Below, piece by piece: positions 14,014 to 23,082 of a DNA stretch of 34,057 nucleotides. The stretch is taken from positions 1 through 34,057 of the forward strand of contig NZ_AZDO01000121.1 of the NCBI RefSeq assembly GCF_001435505.1, written 5' to 3'. A program made the translations under genes and the position numbers. Each line of letters starts with the position of its first letter. Positions within the stretch are counted from its first letter, which is position 1. A model generated the notes under the pieces. That model saw nothing but the letters and a program-made list of their open reading frames with translations, was not told where the DNA came from and did no database searches. The DNA is from Companilactobacillus futsaii JCM 17355. GTDB lineage: Bacteria > Bacillota > Bacilli > Lactobacillales > Lactobacillaceae.

Positions 14014-16101
14014 GTGCCATCAACAAAGCAGAAGAATTTGGTGATCGTTGAATCACCATCAAAAGCAAAAACAATTGAAAAGTACTTGGGACGTAATTAT
14101 CACGTTGTTGCTAGTTTAGGACATGTTAGAGATCTACCTAAGAGTCAAATGGGTGTTGATATTGATCATGACTATGAACCAAAGTATATCTCTATTCGTG
14201 GTAAGGGTCCTGTAATTAAAGATTTAAAGAAAGAAGCCAAAAAAGCCAAAAGAGTTTATCTGGCAGCCGATCCGGATCGTGAAGGGGAAGCTATTGCCTG
14301 GCATGTTTCACATTTGTTGGGTCTAGATGACGATGATAAGAATCGTGTCGTCTTTAATGAAATTACTAAGGATACCGTTAAACAAGCTTTCAAAACTCCA
14401 CGTTCGATCGATATGAATTTGGTCGATGCTCAACAGGCTCGTCGAGTTTTAGATCGTTTAGTAGGTTATTCAATTTCCCCAATTTTGTGGGCAAAAGTTA
14501 AAAAGGGTCTTAGTGCCGGACGTGTACAATCGATTGCTTTGAAATTAGTGATTGAGCGTGAAAATGAAATTAAGAAATTTGTCCCTCAAGAATATTGGAC
14601 GATCGAATCGATCTTTAAACATAACAAAGATAAATTCAAAGCTAACTTTTATGGTCTTGACGGTAAAAAGGTTGAATTAAAAAACAATGATGAAGTTAAA
14701 GAAGTTCTTGGTCGTGTTGATAAGAAAAAAGATTTCTCAATCGACAAGGTAACCAAAAAAGAACGTAAACGAATGCCAGCTGCTCCATTTACAACTAGTT
14801 CTTTGCAACAAGAAGCTAACAAACGTTTGAACTTTAAAACGAGAAAAACCATGATGATTGCTCAGCAGTTGTATGAAGGAATCAATTTGGGACGTAAAGA
14901 AGGTACCGTTGGTTTAATTACTTATATGCGTACTGATTCCAAGCGAATTTCTAAAGTTGCTGAGGCAGAAGCTTCGAAATTCATCCATGAAGAATATGGT
15001 GAACCTTTTGCTATAATTAAAGAACGTAAGGATAAGAATCAAGAAGGCGCTCAAGATGCCCACGAAGCTATTCGTCCATCTTCAGTTTTCAGAACGCCAG
15101 CTTCATTAAAAGATATTTTGAGTCGTGACCAGTTCCGTCTCTACAACTTGATTTGGTCAAGATTCGTTGCTAGTCAGATGACTCCGGCAATTTTTGATAC
15201 GATGACAGTTGATTTGTCACAAAATGGCGTTATGTTTAGAGCTAATGGTTCTAAGATCAAGTTTGAAGGTTATCGTAAGGTTTACCAAAGTGCTGCTGAT
15301 AAAGCTCGTAAGGACAATATCTTACCGGATTTAGCAGAAGGTGATACTGCTAAGCTTCAATCAAATGACCCAGCTCAACATTTCACACAACCACCAGCAA
15401 GATTTACTGAAGCTTCCTTAGTTAAGGCTCTAGAAGAAAATGGTGTAGGTCGTCCATCTACATATGCACCAACAATTGATACAATTCAACGTCGCTACTA
15501 CGTTAAGCTAAATGGAAAGAGTTTTGAACCAACCGAATTAGGCGAAATCGTCGACAATTTGATTCAAGCCTACTTCCCAGATATCGTTAATATCGACTTC
15601 ACGGCTAATTTAGAAGACGAACTTGATCACATTGAAGAAGGTAAAGAAAATTGGGTCAAAGTCGTCGACCGTTATTACAAACCTTTTGCTAAAGAACTAG
15701 AGTCTGCTGAAGATAAGATTGAAAAAGTTCAGATCAAAGATGAACCAGCCGGTATGGATTGTGATATCTGTGGGGCACCAATGGTTATCAAGATGGGACG
15801 TTATGGTAAGTTTTACGCTTGTTCGCGTTTTCCAGCTTGTCGAAATACTAAACCAATCGTTAAAGAAATCGGCGTAGTTTGTCCTAAGTGTAAGAAGGGA
15901 CAAGTTATCGAACGTAAGTCGAAGAAGAATCGTATTTTCTATGGCTGTTCAAGATATCCTGACTGTGATTTCGTTTCATGGGACAAACCAATTAATCGTG
16001 ATTGTCCAAAAGATGGTCACTACTTAGTTGAAAAGAAAGTTAAGGGTGGTCGTCAAGTAATCTGTCCAAATGGAGATTATGAAGAGGATATTCAAAAATA
16101 A
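14014..16101 (+). CDS. topA: DNA topoisomerase I
   Basis: A type IA topoisomerase that relaxes negative supercoils. The 695-residue protein begins at GTG 14014 after AAAGGAGC. The Toprim domain has [12 protein letters not shown] (10-21) and [10 protein letters not shown] (84-93). The active-site tyrosine is Tyr304 in LITYMRTDS. The C-terminal part holds zinc ribbons: one with Cys583/Cys586 and a downstream CSRFPAC, a second with CPKC and CSRYPDC, and a third that keeps only a CPKDGH and a final CP pair, so it is probably degenerate. The stop codon is directly followed by the xerC ATG. Confidence 0.97.
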   Translation: MPSTKQKNLVIVESPSKAKTIEKYLGRNYHVVASLGHVRDLPKSQMGVDIDHDYEPKYISIRGKGPVIKDLKKEAKKAKRVYLAADPDREGEAIAWHVSHLLGLDDDDKNRVVFNEITKDTVKQAFKTPRSIDMNLVDAQQARRVLDRLVGYSISPILWAKVKKGLSAGRVQSIALKLVIERENEIKKFVPQEYWTIESIFKHNKDKFKANFYGLDGKKVELKNNDEVKEVLGRVDKKKDFSIDKVTKKERKRMPAAPFTTSSLQQEANKRLNFKTRKTMMIAQQLYEGINLGRKEGTVGLITYMRTDSKRISKVAEAEASKFIHEEYGEPFAIIKERKDKNQEGAQDAHEAIRPSSVFRTPASLKDILSRDQFRLYNLIWSRFVASQMTPAIFDTMTVDLSQNGVMFRANGSKIKFEGYRKVYQSAADKARKDNILPDLAEGDTAKLQSNDPAQHFTQPPARFTEASLVKALEENGVGRPSTYAPTIDTIQRRYYVKLNGKSFEPTELGEIVDNLIQAYFPDIVNIDFTANLEDELDHIEEGKENWVKVVDRYYKPFAKELESAEDKIEKVQIKDEPAGMDCDICGAPMVIKMGRYGKFYACSRFPACRNTKPIVKEIGVVCPKCKKGQVIERKSKKNRIFYGCSRYPDCDFVSWDKPINRDCPKDGHYLVEKKVKGGRQVICPNGDYEEDIQK

Positions 16102-17001
16102 ATGATAGAAAAAGAGTTAATCGATAAATTTGTTGATAATTTAATGGTTAACCATCACTACTCAAAAGAAACAAAAAAATCTTATTTAGAAGATATAGAT
16201 AATTTTGTTTCTTTTTTAGACCAAAATGGTGGTTTTAAGGGCTTTACAAAGGTTAATCGGATTGATGTTGAAACTTTTTTGACATATATGGACGAAAAAA
16301 ACTACGCTGACGAGACGGTAGCACGCAGGATCTCAGCATTACGATCGTTTTATAACTTTTTAGTTAGAAACGATTTTGTTGAAGCTAATCCTTTTGATCT
16401 GGTTCAACTACGTCATAAAGGTAGAAAATTGCCCCGATTTTTTTATGAGAAAGAAATGCAGCAATTATTCGATGCAGTCCGCGGTGTTGACCCACTTTCG
16501 CAAAGAAATGCTGCTTTACTAGAATTGCTCTATGCCACTGGCATGCGAGTTAGTGAATGTGCTAATCTATTACTAGACCAGCTAGACTTTTCTAATGGAA
16601 TCGTCTTGATCCACGGAAAAGGAGACAAGGATCGTTATGTTCCTTTTGGAAGTTATGCTCAAAGTGCTTTAAAGGAGTATTTTAAGTCTGGTCGCAAAGT
16701 TTTAATGGAAAAAAATCATCAAGATCATCAATTTGTATTTGTTAATAGTCGTGGTGGTCATTTAACGAGTCGCGGGATCTCGTATATTTTGGATCAAATT
16801 ATTAAAAAAACGAGTTTGACTGCTGATATTCATCCCCATATGATTCGTCACACTTTTGCCACGCACATGTTGGAGCATGGCGCAGATTTGAGAACTGTTC
16901 AAGAATTATTAGGACATTCTAGTTTGTCAACGACTCAGATTTATACGCATGTGACAATGGAACATTTACAAAAAGATTATAAAAAATATTTCCCAAGATA
17001 G
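16102..17001 (+). CDS. xerC: tyrosine recombinase XerC
   Basis: XerC with its partner resolves chromosome dimers at dif. The 299-residue protein has the N-terminal SAM-like DNA-binding domain (about 1-90) and the catalytic domain with Arg149 (ATGMRVSE), Lys173 (HGKGDKDR), His246 and Arg249 (HPHMIRHTFATH), His272 (LLGHSSLSTTQ) and nucleophile Tyr281. It starts immediately after topA without a strong ribosome site of its own, so translation is probably coupled. The order topA-xerC-hslV-hslU is standard in Firmicutes and identifies it as the housekeeping recombinase rather than a mobile-element integrase. Confidence 0.95.
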   Translation: MIEKELIDKFVDNLMVNHHYSKETKKSYLEDIDNFVSFLDQNGGFKGFTKVNRIDVETFLTYMDEKNYADETVARRISALRSFYNFLVRNDFVEANPFDLVQLRHKGRKLPRFFYEKEMQQLFDAVRGVDPLSQRNAALLELLYATGMRVSECANLLLDQLDFSNGIVLIHGKGDKDRYVPFGSYAQSALKEYFKSGRKVLMEKNHQDHQFVFVNSRGGHLTSRGISYILDQIIKKTSLTADIHPHMIRHTFATHMLEHGADLRTVQELLGHSSLSTTQIYTHVTMEHLQKDYKKYFPR

Positions 17002-17013
17002 AGAGGGTTTCAA

Positions 17014-17538
17014 ATGACTACAATCGTTGCTGTTAAACATGATGGCCGTACCGCTATTGCTGGTGATGGTCAAGTTACAATGGGTGAAAAATATATTATG
17101 AAGGGAACTGCTCATAAAGTAAGACGCATTTATGATGACAATGTTATTATCGGTTTTGCTGGCGGAGTGGCTGATGCTATTACTTTGCAAGATTGGCTTG
17201 AAAAGAAATTAAAGGCTTACTCAGGCAATTTAAAACGTGCCGCTGTAGAATTGGCACAAGATTGGCGTAAAGACCCTACATTGCAAAAATTAGAGGCTTT
17301 GTTGATTGCTATGGACAAAGATAATCTATTGTTGATCTCTGGTAGTGGAGAAGTTATCGAACCTGATGAAGATGTTGTAGCAATTGGCTCTGGTGGTAAT
17401 TTTGCTCAAGCAGCAGCCATTGCTATGCAACGTCACGCCAAAGACATGGATGCACAACAAATTGCTGTTGAAGCTATTAAAATTGCCTCAGGCATCGATA
17501 TTTTTACTAATGAAAATATTATTTCAGATAAATTTTAA
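17014..17538 (+). CDS. hslV: ATP-dependent protease peptidase subunit HslV (ClpQ)
   Basis: HslV forms the proteolytic double ring of the HslUV protease in the cytosol. The 174-residue protein starts MTTIVAVKHDGRTAIAGDGQ; removal of Met exposes Thr2 as the N-terminal nucleophile (Bacillus ClpQ uses Ser). GFAGGVADA (about 48-56) and the IGSGGNFAQAAA segment (about 127-138) are family hallmarks. ATG follows GAGAGGG. It is 16 bases from hslU and is transcribed with it. Confidence 0.96.
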   Translation: MTTIVAVKHDGRTAIAGDGQVTMGEKYIMKGTAHKVRRIYDDNVIIGFAGGVADAITLQDWLEKKLKAYSGNLKRAAVELAQDWRKDPTLQKLEALLIAMDKDNLLLISGSGEVIEPDEDVVAIGSGGNFAQAAAIAMQRHAKDMDAQQIAVEAIKIASGIDIFTNENIISDKF

Positions 17539-17554
17539 ATTGAGGAGTTAGTCA

Positions 17555-18991
17555 ATGGACACATTAACACCAAAACAAATTGTCGCTCAATTGGACAATT
17601 ACATTATTGGACAAACAGATGCTAAAAAAGCTGTAGCGATTGCACTTTATAATCGTTATCGCCGTATGCAAGTACCAAAGAAATTGCAACAAGAAATCAC
17701 ACCTAAGAATTTAATGATGATCGGACCTACTGGTGTTGGTAAGACTGAAATTGCCCGCCGTTTAGCTAAAATCGTCAATGCACCATTCGTTAAAGTCGAA
17801 GCTACTAAATTTACTGAAGTAGGTTACGTTGGTCGTGATGTTGAATCGATGGTTCGTGATTTAGTTAGTATGGCAGTTTCCATGGTCGAAAAAGAAAAAT
17901 TTGATGAAATCAGACCAGAGGTTCGCCGCGATGTCGATAAGAAGTTGGTTAAATTATTGGCTCCTGGTGTTAAAAAAGAAAAAAAACAAAATCCTAATGA
18001 TTTTATGAGTATGCTCAATAGCATGCAAAATGGTGGTCAAAATCTTGGCAGTATTTTTGGCAATAACGAAGATACTATCGATGAGGATCCAGATCAAAAT
18101 GCTGAAGTAACTGATGATATTAGAAATCAACGTCTTTCAGTTAAAGAACAACTTGATAAAGGATTACTTGAAGATGAAGAAGTAACTATCAAGGTTGAAG
18201 AATCTAAAAAAGTTGGTCCAATGGATGATCAAATGGGTCAAATGGGCATCGATATGTCAGGGATGATGGATTCATTGATGCCTAAGAAGACTATCACTAG
18301 AACTCTTCCAGTCAAAGAAGCCCGTGAATTGTTGATTCAACAAGAATCACAAAAACGTGTCGATCATGACGAGATTTATCAAAAAGCTATCGAAAGAACT
18401 CAAAATAAGGGTATCATCTTTATTGATGAGTTTGATAAGATTGCTGCTGGCGACAAGAAGACGTCCGGCGAAGTTTCTCGTGAAGGTGTCCAACGTGATA
18501 TTTTGCCTATCGTTGAAGGTTCAAGAATCAATACTAAATATGGTCCAGTCGATACTGATCATATTTTGTTCATCGCTTCAGGTGCTTTTGCCGAAAGTAA
18601 ACCGAGTGATTTGATTGCTGAACTTCAAGGTCGTTTCCCAATTCGTGTTGAGTTGAATGATTTGACTGAAGACGATTTCATCCAAATTTTGACAAAACCA
18701 GATAACGCTTTGACTAAGCAATATGTAGCGCTTACAAGAGCTGATGGAATTCATTTAACTTTTACTAAAGAATCTGTCGAAGAGATTGCAAAAATTGCTT
18801 TTGAATTGAATAATAGTAATCAGAACATCGGTGCAAGACGTCTTTCTACTGTCTTGGAAAAGATCTTGGCTGATATTCTATATGAAGGTCCTGATATGCA
18901 AATGGGTGATATTACTATTACACGTGAATACGTTCGTGAGCAAGTCGGTAAGATTGCTGAAGATCAAGACCTTTCACGTTATATTCTTTAG
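17555..18991 (+). CDS. hslU: ATP-dependent protease ATPase subunit HslU (ClpY)
   Basis: HslU is the AAA+ unfoldase that feeds HslV. The 478-residue protein has Walker A GPTGVGKT at 57-64, the pore-loop-bearing GYVGRDVESMVRDL near 89-102, a variable I-domain (about 110-245, rich in Met, Gln and Asp), Walker B IIFIDEFDKIA around 285-295 and sensor motifs including the C-terminal GARRLSTVLEKIL. The C-terminal tail ending in YIL inserts into HslV in known structures. ATG follows TTGAGGAG. In Bacillus the next gene is codY; here it is an aldose epimerase. Confidence 0.97.
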   Translation: MDTLTPKQIVAQLDNYIIGQTDAKKAVAIALYNRYRRMQVPKKLQQEITPKNLMMIGPTGVGKTEIARRLAKIVNAPFVKVEATKFTEVGYVGRDVESMVRDLVSMAVSMVEKEKFDEIRPEVRRDVDKKLVKLLAPGVKKEKKQNPNDFMSMLNSMQNGGQNLGSIFGNNEDTIDEDPDQNAEVTDDIRNQRLSVKEQLDKGLLEDEEVTIKVEESKKVGPMDDQMGQMGIDMSGMMDSLMPKKTITRTLPVKEARELLIQQESQKRVDHDEIYQKAIERTQNKGIIFIDEFDKIAAGDKKTSGEVSREGVQRDILPIVEGSRINTKYGPVDTDHILFIASGAFAESKPSDLIAELQGRFPIRVELNDLTEDDFIQILTKPDNALTKQYVALTRADGIHLTFTKESVEEIAKIAFELNNSNQNIGARRLSTVLEKILADILYEGPDMQMGDITITREYVREQVGKIAEDQDLSRYIL

Positions 18992-19000
18992 GGGGAAATT

Positions 19001-19879
19001 ATGACAGTTTATCAATTGAAGAACGATTACTTAACATTAAAGGTTAATTCATTAGGTGCTGAAATGAACAGCATCACTAATAACGAAGATTCAGAGTTCA
19101 TCTGGCAAGCGGACAAAAACGTTTGGGGCCGTCACGCTCCAGTGTTGTTCCCAATCGTTGGTCGTTTAAAGGATGACCATTATTTCGTTGATGGTAAAGA
19201 ATTCAATATGACTCAACACGGATTTGCCCGTGATCAAGAATTTAGTCTTGATTCACAAACAGATTCAAAATTAGTTTTGAGCTTGACTACTAGTGAAGCT
19301 AGTCTTGAAAAGTATCCATATCACTTCAAGTTGAGAATCATTTATCAATTAGTTAAAGATACAGTACAAATTTCATATTTGGTTGATTCTTTGGAAGAAA
19401 ATGATGACATGTACTTCTCAATCGGAGCACATCCAGGTTTTAGTGTTCCCTTTGACAAAGGCTTGAAGTTTGAAGATTACAAAGTATCAATTGATCCAGC
19501 AGAAACTAGAACTCACATTCCAATCGACAATCACTTGATCGACTTAAATGGTGAGAAGAAAGTTGAAAATCAAAACTTTGATATGACACGTGATTACTTC
19601 GTTGATGACGCTGTTGTTTATCGTTTAAATGATCCAGCAGAAGTTACTATTTACAGTGACAAGTCAGATCACAAGTTGACACTTGATACAGGTAATGCCA
19701 AATTCTTCGGTATGTGGTCAACATATCCTGATGATAACGGTAAGTTCATGTGTATCGAACCATGGTGGGGACTTGCTGACAAGACTGATAGCGATAATAA
19801 CTTTAAGAATAAATATGCTATTAACAAATTGGCTCCTAAGGAACAATTCGAAGCATATTTCTCAATTAGCGTAAAATAA
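19001..19879 (+). CDS. galM: LacX-type aldose 1-epimerase family protein
   Basis: A 292-residue beta-sandwich protein of the galactose mutarotase superfamily, closest by pattern to the LacX subgroup. It would interconvert alpha and beta anomers of a sugar or sugar phosphate. Visible features are GRHAPVLFPIVGRLKDDHY (about 43-61), QHGFARD (about 72-78, catalytic His candidate His73), SIGAHPGFSVPF (second His) and FMCIEPWWG (catalytic Glu candidate). The substrate is not defined. ATG follows GGGGGAAA, and the gene is nine bases from hslU, so it is the last gene of the topA unit and ends at a terminator. Confidence 0.88.
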   Translation: MTVYQLKNDYLTLKVNSLGAEMNSITNNEDSEFIWQADKNVWGRHAPVLFPIVGRLKDDHYFVDGKEFNMTQHGFARDQEFSLDSQTDSKLVLSLTTSEASLEKYPYHFKLRIIYQLVKDTVQISYLVDSLEENDDMYFSIGAHPGFSVPFDKGLKFEDYKVSIDPAETRTHIPIDNHLIDLNGEKKVENQNFDMTRDYFVDDAVVYRLNDPAEVTIYSDKSDHKLTLDTGNAKFFGMWSTYPDDNGKFMCIEPWWGLADKTDSDNNFKNKYAINKLAPKEQFEAYFSISVK

Positions 19880-19894
19880 TAATTAATTAAAAAA

Positions 19895-19937
19895 ACAGAG
19901 TTTTATGATTCTTTTGAATTCATGAAGCTCTGTTTTT
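19895..19937 (+). terminator. terminator of the topA-galM unit
   Basis: ACAGAG (19895-19900) and CTCTGT (19928-19933), extended by further A-U and G-U pairs to about 14 base pairs, are followed by TTTTT. An A run on the other side is compatible with two-way action. Confidence 0.8.
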
Positions 19938-20052
19938 GTGTCTAGTAAAATTTTGCTTGTTCAAGACTTTATATAAGACGATTGAGGATATTTTTAAGTA
20001 AGCGATTACACACAGGAGTATACTGAGAATAAAGGTAAGGGGGGGCTTAGCA

Positions 20053-20331
20053 ATGAAATTTAAATCACTATTCGAGGTAATTCCAGAAACTTGGGCAATC
20101 GAGTTCAAGGATCGTGATACGGCGCATAAGATATATGATGAGGTAAGGAGTAAATATAACGACGATTTGGGACCAATTACTGTTAATAATGATACTTGGT
20201 ACATTGGAACTAAATTATCGGATGAAGAATTTAAAAAAGATATCGTAGAATTCTTAGATCAGTTTGATATCGAGCAACCTCAATATTCTGTCAATAAAAC
20301 TGAAGTAGGTAGATTTTGGAATCCACTTTAA
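20053..20331 (+). CDS. hypothetical protein, 92 residues
   Basis: A small acidic soluble protein starting at ATG 20053 after an unusually G-rich site (AAGGGGGG). Sequence features are MKFKSLFEVIPETWAIEFKD at the start, a short helix DTAHKIYDEVRSKY, a tryptophan-containing strand NNDTWYIGT and a C-terminal GRFWNPL. I do not recognise a family. The pattern (beta-alpha-beta with aromatic residues) suggests a small domain rather than a membrane or secreted peptide. A reverse-strand frame over the same bases has no ribosome site and is a shadow. It has its own terminator shared with the convergent gene. Confidence 0.7.
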   Translation: MKFKSLFEVIPETWAIEFKDRDTAHKIYDEVRSKYNDDLGPITVNNDTWYIGTKLSDEEFKKDIVEFLDQFDIEQPQYSVNKTEVGRFWNPL

Positions 20332-20339
20332 AGACAGAC

Positions 20340-20377
20340 AAAAACCTCATTGGGCAAGATGCCTAGTGAGGTTTTTA
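20340..20377. terminator. bidirectional terminator between convergent genes
   Basis: CCTCATTGGGC (20345-20355) pairs with GCCTAGTGAGG (20361-20371) around a five-base loop with A and T runs outside. It serves the 92-residue gene and the reverse-strand gene ending at 20385. Confidence 0.88.
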
Positions 20378-20384
20378 TTGAGGA

Positions 20385-21074
20385 TTATTCCATTCCTGAT
20401 TGGCTTTTACCACTGACTGAACCATCTGTAAAGGTAACGACAAAGTTAGCGCCAGTATCACCAGAAACATTGGATGAATAAGTATAATTGATAACTGATT
20501 TACCATCAACGAGCGATTCACTATAACTGTTAGGTTTTCCTAAATTAGTATGGATAGTATCGACAGATTGACCATTTTGAACAGAACTATAAGCGTCTAA
20601 GCCTAGTTTTTCTGATCGTTTAACTTTTAAACCGCTCAAAGCTTTGCTAATCGCGTGTCCATTAGCAAAGCTGACTTTAAAAGTTGAACCTAATTGACCG
20701 TTTTGGATATCGTTGTAAGTATCTTGTTCAGTTTTTACGCCTTGATTTTCAGTAATAGAAGTTGAAGAAGGTTTGCCTAAAATGTTGTGGACTGTGTCAA
20801 TCGGTGTTCCACTAGTTTCGTTTAAGTAAATTCCATTGTATTGATAAAAAGTCACGCCAGTTTGTTTCTTGACTTTTTTCTTGGTAGTATCTTTTTTTGC
20901 AACTTTGGTAGTGGTTTCTTTGAAGGGACCAGTAGCAGTGAGTTTCATCCCTGCAGTTGCCCCGCCAGCCAAAATAATAATTATTATTAACCAAAACCAC
21001 CAACGACTGTAAAAATGTTTGTGGTGTTTTTGTGAACGATATTGTGCCCTAGTTGGCAGGTTGTTTGAGTTCAT
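20385..21074 (-). CDS. membrane-anchored protein with two DUF3862/BLIP-like repeats
   Basis: The 229-residue protein has a basic cytosolic N-terminus, one membrane segment at about 26-44 (WWFWLIIIIILAGGATAGM), a Lys/Thr-rich linker and an extracellular part made of two similar units: residues about 78-149 (IDTVHNILGKPSSTS ... FKVSFANGHAISKALSGL) and about 160-229 (VDTIHTNLGKPNSYSES ... FVVTFTDGSVSGKSQSGM). The repeated V/IDTxHxxLGKP and final SG motifs resemble the DUF3862 family with a BLIP-like (beta-lactamase inhibitor protein) fold. Its target is unknown. A strong AAGGAGGGAG site precedes ATG 21074. Confidence 0.8.
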   Translation of the reverse strand: MNSNNLPTRAQYRSQKHHKHFYSRWWFWLIIIIILAGGATAGMKLTATGPFKETTTKVAKKDTTKKKVKKQTGVTFYQYNGIYLNETSGTPIDTVHNILGKPSSTSITENQGVKTEQDTYNDIQNGQLGSTFKVSFANGHAISKALSGLKVKRSEKLGLDAYSSVQNGQSVDTIHTNLGKPNSYSESLVDGKSVINYTYSSNVSGDTGANFVVTFTDGSVSGKSQSGME

Positions 21075-21202
21075 CTAATAATCTCCCTCCTTAGTTGATA
21101 ACGCTTTAAATTCATTTTATCAGTAACAATGGATAAAAGTAGTTTTATTAAAGAAAAAATTTATGTTTTAAGAATATTTTTAACTTTTATAATATCTCTT
21201 TC

Positions 21203-21231
21203 TTGATAAAAATATTATTTCAGTGTACTAT
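21203..21231 (+). promoter_or_regulatory. promoter of the ABC exporter leader
   Basis: TTGATA (21203-21208) and TACTAT (21226-21231) are exactly 17 bases apart. The expected transcript start near 21238 gives a leader of about 125 bases before the exporter start codon. Confidence 0.65.
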
Positions 21232-21281
21232 TTCTACTAACGTTTTCATTCAGTTTAAGTTTCATCGGAGGGTTCAAAGAT

Positions 21282-21302
21282 TTGTACCGGACAAGATGCT
21301 AA
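21282..21302 (+). CDS. putative six-residue leader peptide MYRTRC
   Basis: A TTG at 21282, nine bases after GGAGGG (21267-21272), opens TTG TAC CGG ACA AGA TGC TAA and encodes MYRTRC. The ribosome site is as strong as those of the large genes here, and no longer frame uses it. The peptide has an Arg-Thr-Arg motif. Known macrolide-dependent stalling leaders of resistance genes use such +X+ motifs (Arg/Lys-X-Arg/Lys). Its last codons lie in the 5' arm of the terminator at 21294-21334, so a ribosome stalled here would stop the hairpin from forming and let transcription continue into the exporter. The ORF, ribosome site and overlap are directly visible; drug-responsive stalling is inference. Confidence 0.45.
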   Translation: MYRTRC

Positions 21303-21334
21303 GTAGTTTTCTTCTACTGAGTGTCTTTTTTTTT
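21294..21334 (+). terminator. leader terminator (candidate attenuator) of the ABC exporter operon
   Basis: AGATGCTAAGTAG (21294-21306) pairs with CTACTGAGTGTCT (21314-21326) with one mismatch and two G-U pairs around a seven-base loop, followed by nine T residues. It lies between the promoter at 21203-21231 and the start codon at 21364, so the exporter mRNA must read through it. CATC at 21263-21266 could pair with GATG at 21295-21298 in an alternative fold. Confidence 0.8.
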
Positions 21335-21363
21335 ACTGAATGAGTGAATGAGGGAGGTTATTT

Positions 21364-23082
21364 ATGAAAGTATTGATTCCATATGTTAAGCGTTATCGCA
21401 AAGACGCTTATATCGCTATTATTTCAGTCATTGCCTTAGTTTTTGCGACGCTTTGGCAACCAAGATTGTTACAAGTTGTGATGAATGCAATTTTAAAGGG
21501 TGACAAAGCAACTATCTTTCAACAAGGAATCCTTTTAATTGGTTTAGCAATCATCGGTATCATTGCTGGTGTGATCAATACGATTTACTCGGCACACGTC
21601 GCTTTAGGTGTAGCAACTGATTTGCGTGCTGACTTATACAGTAAAGTACAATCGTTTGCTTACGCTGACGTTGAGAAATTTTCGGCATCCAATCTAGTTG
21701 TACGAATGACTAATGATATTAATCAAGTTCAACAGATTGTCATGGCCGGATTTCAACAGATCAGCCGAATCCCATTGTTATTTATCGGAGCATTTATTTT
21801 AGCGATGGTGACAATGCCGCAACAGTGGTGGGTTTTGATCGGTATGATGATTATTGTTTTAGGCGTTAGTTTTTACTCATATAAGAAGATGAGCGATTAT
21901 TTTGGTCAAACTCAACAAAATATTGAGGACGTCAACACTGTAGCTCGTGAGAATTTAATGGGAATTCGAGTCGTTAAATCTTTTGTTCAAGAACCTAACG
22001 AGATTGACAAATTTTCAAAAGTATCAGATAAATTAACGAAAGTTACGGCTAAGATTGGTTATAATTTTGCTATTTTAATGCCAGCATTCTTTTTAACTGC
22101 TAATATTGCCGTTGCTATAGCGATTTATATCGTTGGTCAAAATGTCACGACACATCCAGCGTATCTAGCAGCAATCACTAGTTTTATTTCCTATTTGATG
22201 CAGATTTTGTTTGCTGTCATAAATGGTGGTTTTTTAATGATTGCGGCTTCTAGAGCCAATATTTCGCTAGGTAGAATTGGAGAAGTTATGGCTACCACTC
22301 CAAGTATGAACTACGTACAAGGTGATGATACGCCGGTTAGTGGCAATATTGAATTTGATCACGTTAGTTTCACTTATCCAGGCGATGAAAAACCAACTCT
22401 AAAGGATATCTCTTTTACAGTTAAAGCTGGTGAAATGATTGGTATCGTTGGTGCTACTGGATCTGGTAAAACAACTTTGGCACAGTTGATTGCCCGTTTG
22501 TATGATCCTGATTCTGGAGTCATTAAAGTCGGTGGGGTTGATATTAAACAATTGCCAGAAAAATCGCTTCGTGAAACTGTAGCCTATGTTTTACAACGTT
22601 CAACGATGTTTTCAGGAACAATTTCGGCTAACTTGCGTCAAGTCAAAGAAGATGCGACGGCTACACAAATGCAATGGGCGGCAAATATTGCTCAAGCCTC
22701 TGAATTTATTGAACGTTTGCCGCAAACTTACGACGCACCAGTTGAAGAACGTTCGTCAAACTTCTCTGGTGGTCAAAAACAACGTTTATCTATTACTCGT
22801 GGGGTCATTGCTAATCCAAAGATTTTGATCTTAGATGATGCGACCTCAGCACTTGATGCGAAGTCAGAAAAATTAGTCCAAGAAGCACTGGATAAGGATT
22901 TACGACATACCACAACAGTTGTAATTGCTGAAAAAATTTCTTCGATTATTCGGGCTGATAAGATCTTAGTTATGGATGATGGACGAGTAGTTGGCAATGG
23001 CAATCACCATCAACTAGTGGCTGATAATGCTGTTTATCAAGAAATTTACAAAACGCAAAAAGCTAGAGAGGGGGTAAAATAA
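21364..23082 (+). CDS. heterodimeric ABC exporter, subunit with degenerate ATP site
   Basis: A 572-residue half transporter with six membrane helices (residues about 1-300) and one ATP-binding cassette. Walker A is GATGSGKT (363-370), signature FSGGQ (467-471), Walker B ILILDD (487-492). The catalytic glutamate position after Walker B is Asp492, and the switch histidine is replaced by Glu523 (VIAEKISS instead of IAHR). This is the pattern of the non-catalytic subunit in heterodimeric exporters such as LmrC, BmrC and TM287, which pair with a canonical partner and often move drugs or lipids. ATG follows GAGGGAGG. The stop overlaps the next start (TAATG), so the partner is translationally coupled. 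Expression is probably controlled by the leader at 21231-21363. Confidence 0.9.
   Translation: MKVLIPYVKRYRKDAYIAIISVIALVFATLWQPRLLQVVMNAILKGDKATIFQQGILLIGLAIIGIIAGVINTIYSAHVALGVATDLRADLYSKVQSFAYADVEKFSASNLVVRMTNDINQVQQIVMAGFQQISRIPLLFIGAFILAMVTMPQQWWVLIGMMIIVLGVSFYSYKKMSDYFGQTQQNIEDVNTVARENLMGIRVVKSFVQEPNEIDKFSKVSDKLTKVTAKIGYNFAILMPAFFLTANIAVAIAIYIVGQNVTTHPAYLAAITSFISYLMQILFAVINGGFLMIAASRANISLGRIGEVMATTPSMNYVQGDDTPVSGNIEFDHVSFTYPGDEKPTLKDISFTVKAGEMIGIVGATGSGKTTLAQLIARLYDPDSGVIKVGGVDIKQLPEKSLRETVAYVLQRSTMFSGTISANLRQVKEDATATQMQWAANIAQASEFIERLPQTYDAPVEERSSNFSGGQKQRLSITRGVIANPKILILDDATSALDAKSEKLVQEALDKDLRHTTTVVIAEKISSIIRADKILVMDDGRVVGNGNHHQLVADNAVYQEIYKTQKAREGVK

Noticed and set aside
19920-20204. 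94-codon reverse frame
   Set aside because: It covers the start of the 92-residue forward gene and the galM terminator, without a ribosome site.
21232-21363. Metabolite riboswitch in the exporter leader
   Set aside because: The leader is too short and lacks recognisable conserved cores of known riboswitch or T-box classes; a translated-leader model fits better.
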